Source: Lutimaribacter saemankumensis (lineage in GTDB: Bacteria > Pseudomonadota > Alphaproteobacteria > Rhodobacterales > Rhodobacteraceae). From it: DNA of 64,000 nt. Below are positions 11,784-19,373 of the stretch, one piece after another. Location of the stretch: positions 62,001-126,000 of the forward strand of contig NZ_FNEB01000009.1 in assembly GCF_900100005.1 (NCBI RefSeq), read 5' to 3'. Position 1 is the stretch's first letter. Every line of letters starts with the position of its first letter. The notes beneath the pieces are model-generated. The model saw only the letters and a program-made list of their open reading frames with translations. It had not been told where the DNA came from and searched no databases. Position numbers and translations under genes: made by a program.

Positions 11784-14312
11784 CTATTCGCGCGCGCGCA
11801 GCACGCCGGCCGGGCGCACCGCCAGCGGCCGCCAGGCAAAGGCCAGACCCGACAACAGCGTGGCAAGGATGCCGCCCAGAACGATCGCGATGGCCGAAGG
11901 CCAGATCACCGCGAAATCCGTCTCGAGCACGTAGCGGCTGACCGCCCAGCCGCCCGCGATGCCCGCGGCCAGCGCCACCAGCCCCGCCCCAAGACCCAAA
12001 AGCGCCGCGCGCAGGGCAAAGCTGGTCAGTATGCGGGCCCGCGTCGCGCCAAGCGTGCGTAGAACTGCCGCCTCGTAGATGCGTGCGCTGTCGCCCGCCG
12101 CCGCGGCGCCGATCAGCACGAGGAACCCGGTGACAAGCGTCGCGGCCGCGCCCCAGCTTGTCGCGGCGGCAAGCCCCGCCAGAACCTCGGCCACGCGGTC
12201 AATTGCGTCGCGCACACGGATCGCGGTGATGTTGGGATAGGCGTTGGCCAGGTCGCGCAGGATTGCCGCTTCGGCCTGCGGCTCGGCATAGACCGTGGCG
12301 ATGAAACTGTGCGGTGCGCCGGCCAGCGCGGCCTCGTTCATTGCCATGACGAACCCCATGCCGGCGGTCGAGAAATCGACCTCGCGGAAACTGGTGATCG
12401 TGCCGGTGATGTCTCGGCCCAGGATATTGACGGTGATCGTGTCGCCAAGATGCAGGCCCATTTCCTCGGCCTCTTCGGCGGCAAAGCTGATCTGCGGCGG
12501 GCCGTCGTAATCCTCGGGCCACCATTGCCCGGCCACCACTTTCGTGCCGCGTGGTTGTGCCGCCGCGTAGGTGATGCCGCGGTCGCCCCGGACGACCCAG
12601 TGGTCGCCTGCGACCTCTTCGGCCGGGCGGGTGTTGATGCGCGTGACGACCCCGCGCAGCATCGGCGCGTTTTCGCTGCGGCTGACGGCGGGGTCGTTGT
12701 TCACGCGGTCGAGGAAACCGGGCATCTGGTCGCGCTGTATGTCGAGGAAGAAATAGGAAGGCGCCTGTTCGGGCAGGTCGCGTGCGATTGCGCCGCGCAG
12801 GTTGCCGTCGATCTGGCCCACCGCGGCCAGCACGGACAGGCCCAGCCCCAGCGACAGCACGACCGAGGCCGCCTCGGCCCCGCGTCCCGATATCGATCCC
12901 AGCGCCCAACGCAGGGCCGGGCGTTGCCGCGCCGCACCGCGCGCGCGCCGCGCGACGATACGGATGGCCCAGGCCGCCAGCGTCAGCAGCACCAGCGCAA
13001 AGATCAGCCCGCCCGCCGTCCACAGCGTCAGTCGCCAGGTGCCGGAAAAAAGGCCCGCAACCCCGACCAGCGCCGCCGCCAGTAATACGGTCAGCACGAC
13101 CCAGGACGTGCGGGGCAGGGCGCGGGCGGATTGCCCGCCATCGCGAAACAAGGTGGCGGCGCGGATGTCCTCGGTCCGGGCCAGCGGCCAGAGCGTAAAG
13201 ATCAGCGCCGTCAGCGCGCCATAGACCGCCGCCTCGGCCAGGGGCTGGGGATGCAGGGTGAACACCGCCGGCACCGGCAATTGCGCCTGCAGGATCGGTG
13301 CCAGCGCAATCGGAGCCAGCGCCCCCAGGACAAGGCCCGCCGCGATGCCCAGCAGCGAAAGCGCCCCGATCTGCAGGAAATAGGTCTGAAAGATCACCGC
13401 ACGTTCCGCCCCCAGCGTGCGCAGCGTGGCGATGACCGAGGTCTTGCGCGCCAGGTAGGCCCGCACCGCCGCCGACACGCCTACGCCGCCAACGGCCAGT
13501 CCGGACAGGCCCACAAGGATCAGGAACGCCCCGATCCGTTCCACGAACTGGGCCACGCCCGGCGCGCCGTTCCTGGCGTCACGCCATCGCAGTCCGGTTT
13601 CGGTGAAACGGGCCTTTGCCTCGGCTTCCAGCGCGGCAAGATCGACACCTTCCGGCAGGTCCAGCCGGTATTTCGTTGAATAGAGAGAGCCGGGCTGCAA
13701 CAGCCCCGAATTGGCCAGTGCCCCGGTCGCCACCAGGGTGCGCGGCCCCAGGCCGAAACCGCCCCCGGCATTGTCCGGCTCGCGCTCGATGCGGGCCATC
13801 AGCACGAAATCCTGCGTGCCCAGCCGGAATACCTCACCGATGCGCAGCGCCAGCCGGTCGGCCAGCAGCGGGTCCATCACCGCGCCGGGCAGGCCGTCTT
13901 GGCCGGTCAGGGCGGTGTCCAGCGGCATGTCCGGCTCCAGCGCCATCGTGCCGATCAGCGGATAGGCCCCGTCGACGGATTTCACCTGGGTCAGCCCGCG
14001 TTCGGTGCCGCCGTCGCGGTCGACCACGACCATCGACCGGAAATCGGTGACTTCGGACACGGCCAGCGCGGTGTCGTCCATCCAGGCGCGTTCCGCGTCG
14101 GTGGCGAAACGGTAGGTGAATTCCATCTCGGCGTCCCCGCCAAGCAGCGCGGCGCCTTCCCGCGCCAGCCCGGCCTCGATCGAGGCGCGTACCGATCCCA
14201 CGGCGGCGATGGCCGCCACCCCCAGCGCCAGGCAGGCAAGGAAAATCCAGAACCCCTTCAGGCCTCCGCGCAATTCGCGCCGGGCAAACCGGGCGGCTGT
14301 GCCAAGGCTCAT
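11784..14312 (-). CDS. ABC transporter permease, FtsX/MacB-like (YbbP family)
   Basis: The 842-residue inner-membrane protein has one N-terminal membrane segment (about residues 18-40) and a large periplasmic domain. FtsX-type membrane bundles are seen near residues 250-380 and at the C-terminus (about 710-840), with further hydrophobic segments around 410-450. This is the ten-helix layout of the YbbP family. It overlaps the ATPase gene by four bases (ATGA), and with it forms a transporter of the type that acts on lipids or lipoproteins. The ybbA-ybbP pair lies divergent to tesA, as in E. coli, so the neighbourhood is conserved across proteobacteria. The substrate is not known. Confidence 0.9.
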   Translation of the reverse strand: MSLGTAARFARRELRGGLKGFWIFLACLALGVAAIAAVGSVRASIEAGLAREGAALLGGDAEMEFTYRFATDAERAWMDDTALAVSEVTDFRSMVVVDRDGGTERGLTQVKSVDGAYPLIGTMALEPDMPLDTALTGQDGLPGAVMDPLLADRLALRIGEVFRLGTQDFVLMARIEREPDNAGGGFGLGPRTLVATGALANSGLLQPGSLYSTKYRLDLPEGVDLAALEAEAKARFTETGLRWRDARNGAPGVAQFVERIGAFLILVGLSGLAVGGVGVSAAVRAYLARKTSVIATLRTLGAERAVIFQTYFLQIGALSLLGIAAGLVLGALAPIALAPILQAQLPVPAVFTLHPQPLAEAAVYGALTALIFTLWPLARTEDIRAATLFRDGGQSARALPRTSWVVLTVLLAAALVGVAGLFSGTWRLTLWTAGGLIFALVLLTLAAWAIRIVARRARGAARQRPALRWALGSISGRGAEAASVVLSLGLGLSVLAAVGQIDGNLRGAIARDLPEQAPSYFFLDIQRDQMPGFLDRVNNDPAVSRSENAPMLRGVVTRINTRPAEEVAGDHWVVRGDRGITYAAAQPRGTKVVAGQWWPEDYDGPPQISFAAEEAEEMGLHLGDTITVNILGRDITGTITSFREVDFSTAGMGFVMAMNEAALAGAPHSFIATVYAEPQAEAAILRDLANAYPNITAIRVRDAIDRVAEVLAGLAAATSWGAAATLVTGFLVLIGAAAAGDSARIYEAAVLRTLGATRARILTSFALRAALLGLGAGLVALAAGIAGGWAVSRYVLETDFAVIWPSAIAIVLGGILATLLSGLAFAWRPLAVRPAGVLRARE

Positions 14313-15004
14313 TGCGCGGCCTCCGCCTGGGCGTCCGTATCCACCCGCCCGTCACGCAGATGCACGACGCGGTCGCAGCGCGCGGCCAGGTCCGGCGCAT
14401 GCGTCACCAGCACCAGCGTCGCGCCGTGCCGGTCGCGCAGGCCGAACAGCATGTCCATGATCGCCGCACCATTCGCGCCGTCCAGGTTGCCCGTGGGTTC
14501 GTCCGCCAGCAGGATCTCGGGTCGCGGCGCCGCGGCGCGGGCCAGCGCCACGCGCTGCTGCTCGCCGCCCGACATCTGCGACGGGTAATGTCCCGCGCGG
14601 CCTTCGAGGCCCACGGCCCGCAACTCGTCCATCGCGCGGTCCATCGCGTCGGGCACGCCTGCCAGTTCCAGCGGCGTTGCCACGTTCTCCAGCGCGGTCA
14701 GCGTAGGGATCAGGTGAAACGACTGGAACACCACGCCCATATGCCCGCGCCGGAACCGCGCCAGCGCGTCCTCGTTCATTCCCGTCAGTTCCTGCCCCAG
14801 CACCGTGACGGTGCCGCCGGTGGCGCGTTCCAGCCCGCCCATCAGCATCAGAAGCGAAGATTTGCCCGACCCCGACGGCCCGACCAGACCCAGTGTCTGC
14901 CCGCGCTGGACATCCAGCGTGATGCCGTGGAGGATATCGACACGCCCGGCATTGCCATCCAGCGACAAGGACACATCTTTGAGGGAAATCACGGGGTCTG
15001 ACAT
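14309..15004 (-). CDS. ybbA: ABC transporter ATP-binding protein (YbbA/LolD-like)
   Basis: The 231-residue ATPase has Walker A GPSGSGKSS (near residue 43), the signature [14 protein letters not shown], Walker B ILLADEPTGNLD and a final switch histidine (LVTHAPDLA). This is the MacB/LolD/YbbA subfamily that pairs with FtsX-like permeases. The start ATG at 15004 gives MSDPVISLKDVSLSLDG, the usual family N-terminus. The start codon overlaps that of tesA on the other strand (shared CATG at 15002-15005), so each gene's promoter must lie inside the other gene. Confidence 0.93.
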   Translation of the reverse strand: MSDPVISLKDVSLSLDGNAGRVDILHGITLDVQRGQTLGLVGPSGSGKSSLLMLMGGLERATGGTVTVLGQELTGMNEDALARFRRGHMGVVFQSFHLIPTLTALENVATPLELAGVPDAMDRAMDELRAVGLEGRAGHYPSQMSGGEQQRVALARAAAPRPEILLADEPTGNLDGANGAAIMDMLFGLRDRHGATLVLVTHAPDLAARCDRVVHLRDGRVDTDAQAEAAQ

Positions 15005-15689
15005 GAAAAAGCGCCTGTTTTTGAACTTGTCCTTGGCATATGGGGTCGCCGCCCTGATCGGCAAGCTTCTGATCGCCACTCCGGCCCTCGCCGGCGCACA
15101 CAGCACGACCGGTCCGGTCATCGTCGCGATGGGCGACAGCCTGACCCAGGGTTATGGCCTGCTCGAGGATGACGGCTTTGTGCCGCAGTTGCGCGGGTGG
15201 CTTGCCGCGAATGGCGTGGACGAGTTTCGCGTGATCAATGCCGGCGTGTCCGGCGATACGACGGCGGGCGGATTGTCGCGTGCGGCCTGGACGCTGACAC
15301 CGGACGTGGACGGCATGATCGTGGCACTTGGCGGCAACGACCTGCTCCGCGGCATCGACCCGGCCGTCACCCGCTCCAACATCGACGGTATCCTGGCCGA
15401 GGCGCAGAAAGCCGGCGTTGCCGTTCTGCTGGTGGGAATGCAGGCGCCGGGCAATTACGGCCCCGAGTTCAAGCGCGACTTCGAAGCGATCTGGCCCGAT
15501 ATGGCGGCGAAATACGACACGCTTCTGGTCGAAAGCTTTTTCGTGGGCCTTGGCGAAAGCGCCGATCCCGCGCAGATGCGCGACCTGTTCCAGCCGGACG
15601 GCATCCACCCCAACGCCGAAGGCGTGCGCCGCATCGTCGAAGGGTTGGGCCCGCACGTTCTCGAACTGATCGAACGCGTGTCCGACTAG
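15003..15689 (+). CDS. tesA: SGNH-family arylesterase/thioesterase (TesA-like)
   Basis: The 228-residue exported hydrolase has a signal peptide (residues 1-31, ending PALAGA). The SGNH blocks are GDSLTQGY (nucleophile Ser), an oxyanion Gly in VSGDTTAGG, GGND (Asn) and DGIHPNAEG (Asp/His). E. coli TesA acts as a periplasmic thioesterase, lysophospholipase and arylesterase. It is divergent from ybbA, with start codons overlapping by two bases, so there is no intergenic space. Confidence 0.93.
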   Translation: MKKRLFLNLSLAYGVAALIGKLLIATPALAGAHSTTGPVIVAMGDSLTQGYGLLEDDGFVPQLRGWLAANGVDEFRVINAGVSGDTTAGGLSRAAWTLTPDVDGMIVALGGNDLLRGIDPAVTRSNIDGILAEAQKAGVAVLLVGMQAPGNYGPEFKRDFEAIWPDMAAKYDTLLVESFFVGLGESADPAQMRDLFQPDGIHPNAEGVRRIVEGLGPHVLELIERVSD

Positions 15690-15725
15690 GCGCTGCCCTG
15701 CGGCAAAGAACGCACACGCGGCCTC

Positions 15726-15767
15726 TTCACAAACCGCCTCTTCATACATATATTCTTTTTCGAATAT
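15726..15767 (+). promoter_or_regulatory. Promoter and palindromic operator for trxC-DUF2892
   Basis: TTCACA (15726-15731), 17 bases, then TATATT (15749-15754) make a good sigma-70 promoter. The inverted repeat ATATTC (15750-15755) - N6 - GAATAT (15762-15767) overlaps the -10 and the expected start, a repressor position. It resembles the ArsR-type boxes bound by BigR/SqrR persulfide sensors (ATTC-N8-GAAT), although the spacer here is 6, not 8. The assignment to that family is inference. Confidence 0.6.
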
Positions 15768-15784
15768 GAATGGAGGGCTTGGAC

Positions 15785-16216
15785 ATGAGCTCGAAAAAAC
15801 TGACATGCCTGGAATGCGGTCAATTGAACCGCGTCCCCGAAGACCGCCTTGGCGCCAGTGCGAAATGCGGCACCTGCGGTGCGAAGCTGCTGCCGGGCAA
15901 GGCGGTCGAGGTGGACCTCGCCACGCTGCAAAAGGCCGCGCGCAATGACGATCTGCCTCTCGTGGTGGATTTCTGGGCACCCTGGTGCGGCCCGTGCCGG
16001 ATGATGGCGCCCGAGTTTTCCAAGGCGGCCACCGAACTCAACGGTCAGGCGCGTCTGGTCAAGTTGAACACGGAACAGCACCAGGCCGCGGGCCAGACCT
16101 ATGGCATTCGCGGCATCCCGACCATGGCCGCCTTTGCGGGCGGGCGCGAACGCGCGCGCCAGTCGGGCGCCATGCCCGCCGCTTCTATCGTGAATTGGGT
16201 GCGCGGCGCGATCTGA
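15785..16216 (+). CDS. trxC: Thioredoxin-2 (zinc-binding TrxC)
   Basis: The 143-residue redox protein has an N-terminal zinc ribbon (Cys8-x2-Cys11 and Cys28-x2-Cys31) followed by a thioredoxin fold with the active site WCGPC (Cys68/Cys71) and the cis-proline in GIPTM. It reduces cytoplasmic protein disulfides and is often stress-induced. ATG 15785 is chosen because GGAGG lies 8 bases upstream; an in-frame ATG at 15770 overlaps the operator side and is less likely. The next gene, DUF2892, begins 42 bases downstream and probably shares the transcript. Confidence 0.95.
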   Translation: MSSKKLTCLECGQLNRVPEDRLGASAKCGTCGAKLLPGKAVEVDLATLQKAARNDDLPLVVDFWAPWCGPCRMMAPEFSKAATELNGQARLVKLNTEQHQAAGQTYGIRGIPTMAAFAGGRERARQSGAMPAASIVNWVRGAI

Positions 16217-16258
16217 CGCCGCCCATCCGTGACCCCTGCAACTGAAAGGACTGCAAAA

Positions 16259-16462
16259 ATGACCCTCGACCGTACCGTGATGGCTTTTGCCGGCGTGATG
16301 ATCCTGATTTCCGTGGCGCTGACGGCCTTTGTCTCGCCGCTGTGGATGTGGTTCACCGTCTTCATCGGCGCCAACCTGATCCAATCTTCTTTTACCGGCT
16401 TCTGCCCTGCCGCGATCATTTTCCGCAAGATGGGCGTCAAGACGGGCTGCGCGTTCGAATAA
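16259..16462 (+). CDS. Small membrane protein, DUF2892 (YgaP-type membrane domain)
   Basis: The 67-residue protein has two hydrophobic helices (about residues 8-25 and 28-47) followed by the segment SSFTGFCPAAIIFRKMGVKTGC, which is typical of DUF2892. In other bacteria this domain is fused to rhodanese in YgaP or sits in sulfide and persulfide detoxification operons. A GAAAGGA ribosome-binding site precedes the ATG. Its place after trxC and behind an ArsR-like operator fits a sulfur-stress role, which is inference. Confidence 0.85.
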   Translation: MTLDRTVMAFAGVMILISVALTAFVSPLWMWFTVFIGANLIQSSFTGFCPAAIIFRKMGVKTGCAFE

Positions 16463-16620
16463 GGCCCCCCTCCTTTCGGCGCGGTGTTCTATCCGATAAG
16501 GTCGGGCACCGCGCCATCTGCGCCCGCCGCCAATCCCGAGGCGGACTCGTCTTTTCGGCCCCTTTTGCCAATCTGGTCGGGTGACAGCATGTTGCTGCCC
16601 CATAAAAGGAGGTAAAAGAC

Positions 16621-17085
16621 ATGGGCCATATTCGTGAGACATCGATCATGGCTGCGATCGGTCGGGTGGAAGCTCGCCTGTCGCGCAAACCCGTGCTTGT
16701 GATTGGCAAGCGCGAGGGCCGGGCACGCCAGGTTACCGCACAGTTGCGGCATCTGAACCTGCGCTTCCGGGTCGAGGAAAACCTGTATGACGGTCTGAAA
16801 GAGCTGTCGATCGACGCCGAGGGCTGGTCGCTCGCGGTTCTGGTCGCCGACGATATCGGCGGCCTGCCGATTGCGCGCCGCTCGTGCGACTGGTTGCGCG
16901 CCGCGGCAGCCGGGCTGCCCGCGATCATCGCGGGATCGGATGCGCCGGCCCTGGGCCGCCCCGCGACGATCTGGAACGACGGCCCCGTGATGGTCAAGCT
17001 GCCGCTCAGCGCACAGGTCTTTGCCCGCGCGGTATCTCAGGCATGCGGAAAACCTCCGCAACCCAGCTACGTCGCGGTTGCGTAA
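16621..17085 (+). CDS. Hypothetical protein, possible receiver-like Rossmann fold (154 aa)
   Basis: No named family. A textbook AAGGAGGT (16606-16613) lies 7 bases before the ATG, so strong translation is expected. After a helical N-terminus the pattern is beta-alpha repeats (KPVLVIGKREGRARQVTAQL, then SLAVLVADDIG, then LPAIIAGSD), like a response-regulator receiver, but no clear phosphorylatable Asp plus Lys arrangement is evident. It may be a pseudo-receiver. It converges on the L,D-transpeptidase gene with six bases between the stop codons. Confidence 0.65.
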   Translation: MGHIRETSIMAAIGRVEARLSRKPVLVIGKREGRARQVTAQLRHLNLRFRVEENLYDGLKELSIDAEGWSLAVLVADDIGGLPIARRSCDWLRAAAAGLPAIIAGSDAPALGRPATIWNDGPVMVKLPLSAQVFARAVSQACGKPPQPSYVAVA

Positions 17086-17091
17086 CGCGGA

Positions 17092-17646
17092 TTAAAGAAC
17101 CGTTACAGTCGTCCCGACAGGGACGCGCTGGTAAAGATCGATGACGTGATCGTTGATCATCCGGATGCATCCATTGGACACCGAGCGCCCGATCGAACTG
17201 GGCTGCGTGGTGCCATGGATACGGAAATAGGTGTCGCGCCCGTTCTGGAACAGGTACAGGGCGCGCGCGCCCAGGGGGTTTCCCGGTCCGCCGGGCTGTA
17301 CGTAATCATTGTCCTTGAACTTGGCGTAAGTGCGCGGTTCGCGTTCGATCATTTCCTGTGTCGGCCGCCAGGTGGGCCATTCCTTTTTCACGTCGATCGT
17401 CGCGGTTCCGGTGAATTCGAGCCCCGCCTTACCGACGCCCACACCATACCGCAGCGCCTTGCGCGGTTCGGTGATGAAATACAGGAAATGCGCACGCGGC
17501 AGGATCAGGATCTGTCCGGGCGCGTATTTGTCGGTGATCGTCACGACCTGCGGCTGGAACCTGTCGTCAAGCTGATAGGCCCGCGCCAGGCTCGGCGTGG
17601 CCAGTGCCGCTCCTGCGGCACCGATGAATGTACGGCGGCTGAACAT
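17092..17646 (-). CDS. L,D-transpeptidase (YkuD domain), Tat-like signal
   Basis: The 184-residue exported enzyme forms 3-3 peptidoglycan cross-links or attaches proteins to peptidoglycan. The catalytic block is HGTTQ (His144) followed by SVSNGCIRM (Cys160). The N-terminus MFSRRTFIGAAGAALA has a twin-arginine motif, so export by the Tat route is plausible. ATG 17646 is preferred over an upstream TTG-type extension because it starts the signal peptide. It lies downstream of the universal stress protein gene on the same strand with a hairpin between. Confidence 0.92.
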   Translation of the reverse strand: MFSRRTFIGAAGAALATPSLARAYQLDDRFQPQVVTITDKYAPGQILILPRAHFLYFITEPRKALRYGVGVGKAGLEFTGTATIDVKKEWPTWRPTQEMIEREPRTYAKFKDNDYVQPGGPGNPLGARALYLFQNGRDTYFRIHGTTQPSSIGRSVSNGCIRMINDHVIDLYQRVPVGTTVTVL

Positions 17647-17687
17647 CGTCTTTCGGTCCCCGGTTTGAAAATTGCTCGTGATAAAGT

Positions 17688-17721
17688 GCACAACCGCCGA
17701 CGTTCAATCAAGCGGTTGTGC
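17688..17721. other. Perfect 10-bp inverted repeat between usp and L,D-transpeptidase genes
   Basis: GCACAACCGC (17688-17697) and GCGGTTGTGC (17712-17721) form a stem with a 14-base loop. No U-tract follows on the minus strand, so it is not a classical terminator. It may be a processing hairpin in a usp-ldt transcript or an operator. Confidence 0.4.
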
Positions 17722-17751
17722 GCATGTGCTCGCGATGCTGTGACCTTCGGG

Positions 17752-18159
17752 TCAGCGCAGGACATGCACCGCGCAGGGCGCGTGGCGGACAACCTGGTGC
17801 GCCGTCGAGCCAAGGAACAGATCCTGCATGCCGGGCCTGTGCGACGCCACCACGATGCAATCGACCCCGTGCTTTTCCGCCCAGTCCAGGATCGTGCGCC
17901 CCGAATGGCCCTCGACCACGACGCCCTGCGCGTTCGGCAGGGCCGCAGCCTGGGCATCCAGCTCGGCCTGCACGGCCTTGCGGCTTTCGGCGATATAGTC
18001 GGTCGGCATGTAGGAGATCGCGTAGCCCGGGATTTCCTCCATCACATGCAGCAGGGTGATCTTCGCGCCCTCTGCTCCCAGAGCCTGGGCAATTTCGATT
18101 GCCCCCTTGGCGTTGCGGTCTTCGTCGAAAGAAACAGGCACAAGAATATTGCTGTACAT
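17752..18159 (-). CDS. Universal stress protein (UspA family)
   Basis: The 135-residue single-domain Usp has the N-terminal strand YSNILVPVSFDED and the nucleotide-loop block DCIVVASHRPGMQDLFLGST followed by HQVVRHAPCAVHVLR, matching the G-2x-G-9x-G(S/T) ATP-binding pattern in relaxed form. AGGGAG precedes the ATG. An FNR-type box with correct class II spacing lies upstream (18188-18229), so induction under low oxygen is likely. Usp proteins help survival in growth arrest and anoxia; the specific role is unknown. Confidence 0.93.
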   Translation of the reverse strand: MYSNILVPVSFDEDRNAKGAIEIAQALGAEGAKITLLHVMEEIPGYAISYMPTDYIAESRKAVQAELDAQAAALPNAQGVVVEGHSGRTILDWAEKHGVDCIVVASHRPGMQDLFLGSTAHQVVRHAPCAVHVLR

Positions 18160-18187
18160 GGCAAATCTCCCTTTTCAGATCGTTCCC

Positions 18188-18229
18188 ATTATCGCCAATC
18201 TCGATGGCCCGCACCTTGATGCAGGTCAG
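18188..18229 (-). promoter_or_regulatory. FNR/FnrL-type class II promoter for the universal stress protein gene
   Basis: On the minus strand CTGAC-CTGC-ATCAA (18229-18216) matches the FNR consensus TTGAY-N4-RTCAA at 9 of 10 positions. A -10 hexamer GATAAT (18193-18188) lies exactly 22 bases after it. That places the box centre at about -41.5, the geometry of an FNR-activated class II promoter, with transcription starting near 18181, just ahead of the gene's ribosome-binding site. Confidence 0.65.
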
Positions 18230-18547
18230 CCAAAGGTCGCCTCAACCTCGTACATCACGGGCTCGAACCGCGTGCACAATTCCGCGATGCGGCGGTTGCG
18301 CCGGCGCATCTCGTCACTGCGCAGCATGGCCTGGAAATCCTCGCGCCGTTCCCACTGGGAATAATTGGCAATACGCGTCTGGGCGTCGTTTACATGCAGT
18401 CCAGCCGAAATGAAGCCGGGCTGCCTGGATATGGAACTGCTCATAAGCCTCTTTCAGTTCATCCAGCAGATCCTGGCAGGTGCCGGGCGTCATCTCGAAA
18501 GTGGTCAGAACGGTCTGGCACGGTGTCGCGGTCGAGATCGTGGGCAT
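18226..18547 (-). pseudogene. Antibiotic-biosynthesis-monooxygenase (ABM) domain protein, frameshifted
   Basis: Two reading frames together give one complete ABM-type protein. The first half runs MPTISTATPCQTVLTTFEMT to LKEAYEQF, and the second runs ISRQPGFISAGLHVN to the C-terminus EVEATFG. Removing one G of the GG at 18433-18434 (plus strand) joins them as EQF-ISRQPGF, the exact family pattern. So there is a single-base insertion, real or a sequencing error. ABM proteins are small dimeric ferredoxin-like oxygenases or heme-degrading relatives. As written the product would stop or misread after about 38 residues. Confidence 0.8.
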
Positions 18548-18690
18548 GGCGGTGGCTCCTCTGTGCAACGCGCGTGAAAAAACCGTAGCACGAAAGCCGC
18601 GACCGCACCAAACCGCACCTGCGCCGTTTCATGGTTAACCGCCTGTTTACCTTCAGGAACGACGCTGGGCCGGTCAATGGAAGGCGGGCC

Positions 18691-19326
18691 ATGCTGCGTC
18701 TTGCGATCATGATGTGGGTGATGCTGTCCACGCCGCTTGTGGCCGGCGCCTGGCCGCGCGGCAAAGGCGATGTCTTTGTTGTCGGCTACAGCTATCTCGT
18801 GCCCAGCGACACATATTCCGGCATCTACGGTGAATGGGGGCTCAATGACCGGCTGACTTTCGGGCTCGATCTCGGGCGCGGGGTGTCGGGGCGGGAAAAG
18901 GCGATCCTGTTTCTCCGCGCACCGCTCTGGTCGCCGGGCAAAGGGCATCGCTTTGCCGTCGAACTCGGGGCAGGACGCATTGCAGGGCGGGACGTGCTGC
19001 GCCCCGGCCTGAGCTATGGCAAGGGGTTCGACTGGGCCGGTCGCACCGGGTGGGTCGCGCTGGACGCCGTGGCGGAAATCCATACCGAAACGCTTGTCAT
19101 CGACGGCAAGGCCGACCTGACGCTTGGCCTTTCGGTCAATGAGAACCGCAAGCTGATGATCCAGTTGCAGGCCGGCGCACAGTTCGGTGACGCGCCCTTC
19201 CTGCGGGTGGTGCCGTCGATGACCTTCGCGGTTTCGGACCGCATGAAACTTGAAATCGGCCTCAGCCAAAGCTTGCGCGGCCATCGCGAGGCAGGGATCA
19301 AGGCGGCGATCTGGCTGGAGTTCTGA
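18691..19326 (+). CDS. Putative outer-membrane/periplasmic beta-rich protein (211 aa)
   Basis: No family name recognised. A signal peptide is clear (LRLAIMMWVMLSTPLVAGAW). The mature part alternates polar and hydrophobic residues in short strands (VFVVGYSYLVPSD, LTFGLDLGRG, AILFLRAPLW, FAVELGAGRI) and ends in a strand terminating in Phe (AAIWLEF), the C-terminal signature of outer-membrane beta-barrels. ATG 18691 is preferred over an upstream ATG because it begins the signal peptide and AAGG lies before it. It converges on the beta-helix gene with a terminator between. Confidence 0.72.
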   Translation: MLRLAIMMWVMLSTPLVAGAWPRGKGDVFVVGYSYLVPSDTYSGIYGEWGLNDRLTFGLDLGRGVSGREKAILFLRAPLWSPGKGHRFAVELGAGRIAGRDVLRPGLSYGKGFDWAGRTGWVALDAVAEIHTETLVIDGKADLTLGLSVNENRKLMIQLQAGAQFGDAPFLRVVPSMTFAVSDRMKLEIGLSQSLRGHREAGIKAAIWLEF

Positions 19327-19339
19327 TCCACGAAAAGAA

Positions 19340-19366
19340 GCGCGCCGGGATGTCGCCCCGGCGCGC
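19340..19366 (-). terminator. Intrinsic terminator of the beta-helix gene
   Basis: GCGCGCCGGG (19340-19349) pairs perfectly with CCCGGCGCGC (19357-19366). On the minus strand the stem is followed by TTCTTTTC. It lies seven bases past the stop of the leftward gene and may also stop the rightward gene at 19326. Confidence 0.75.
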
Positions 19367-19373
19367 ACCGCGC

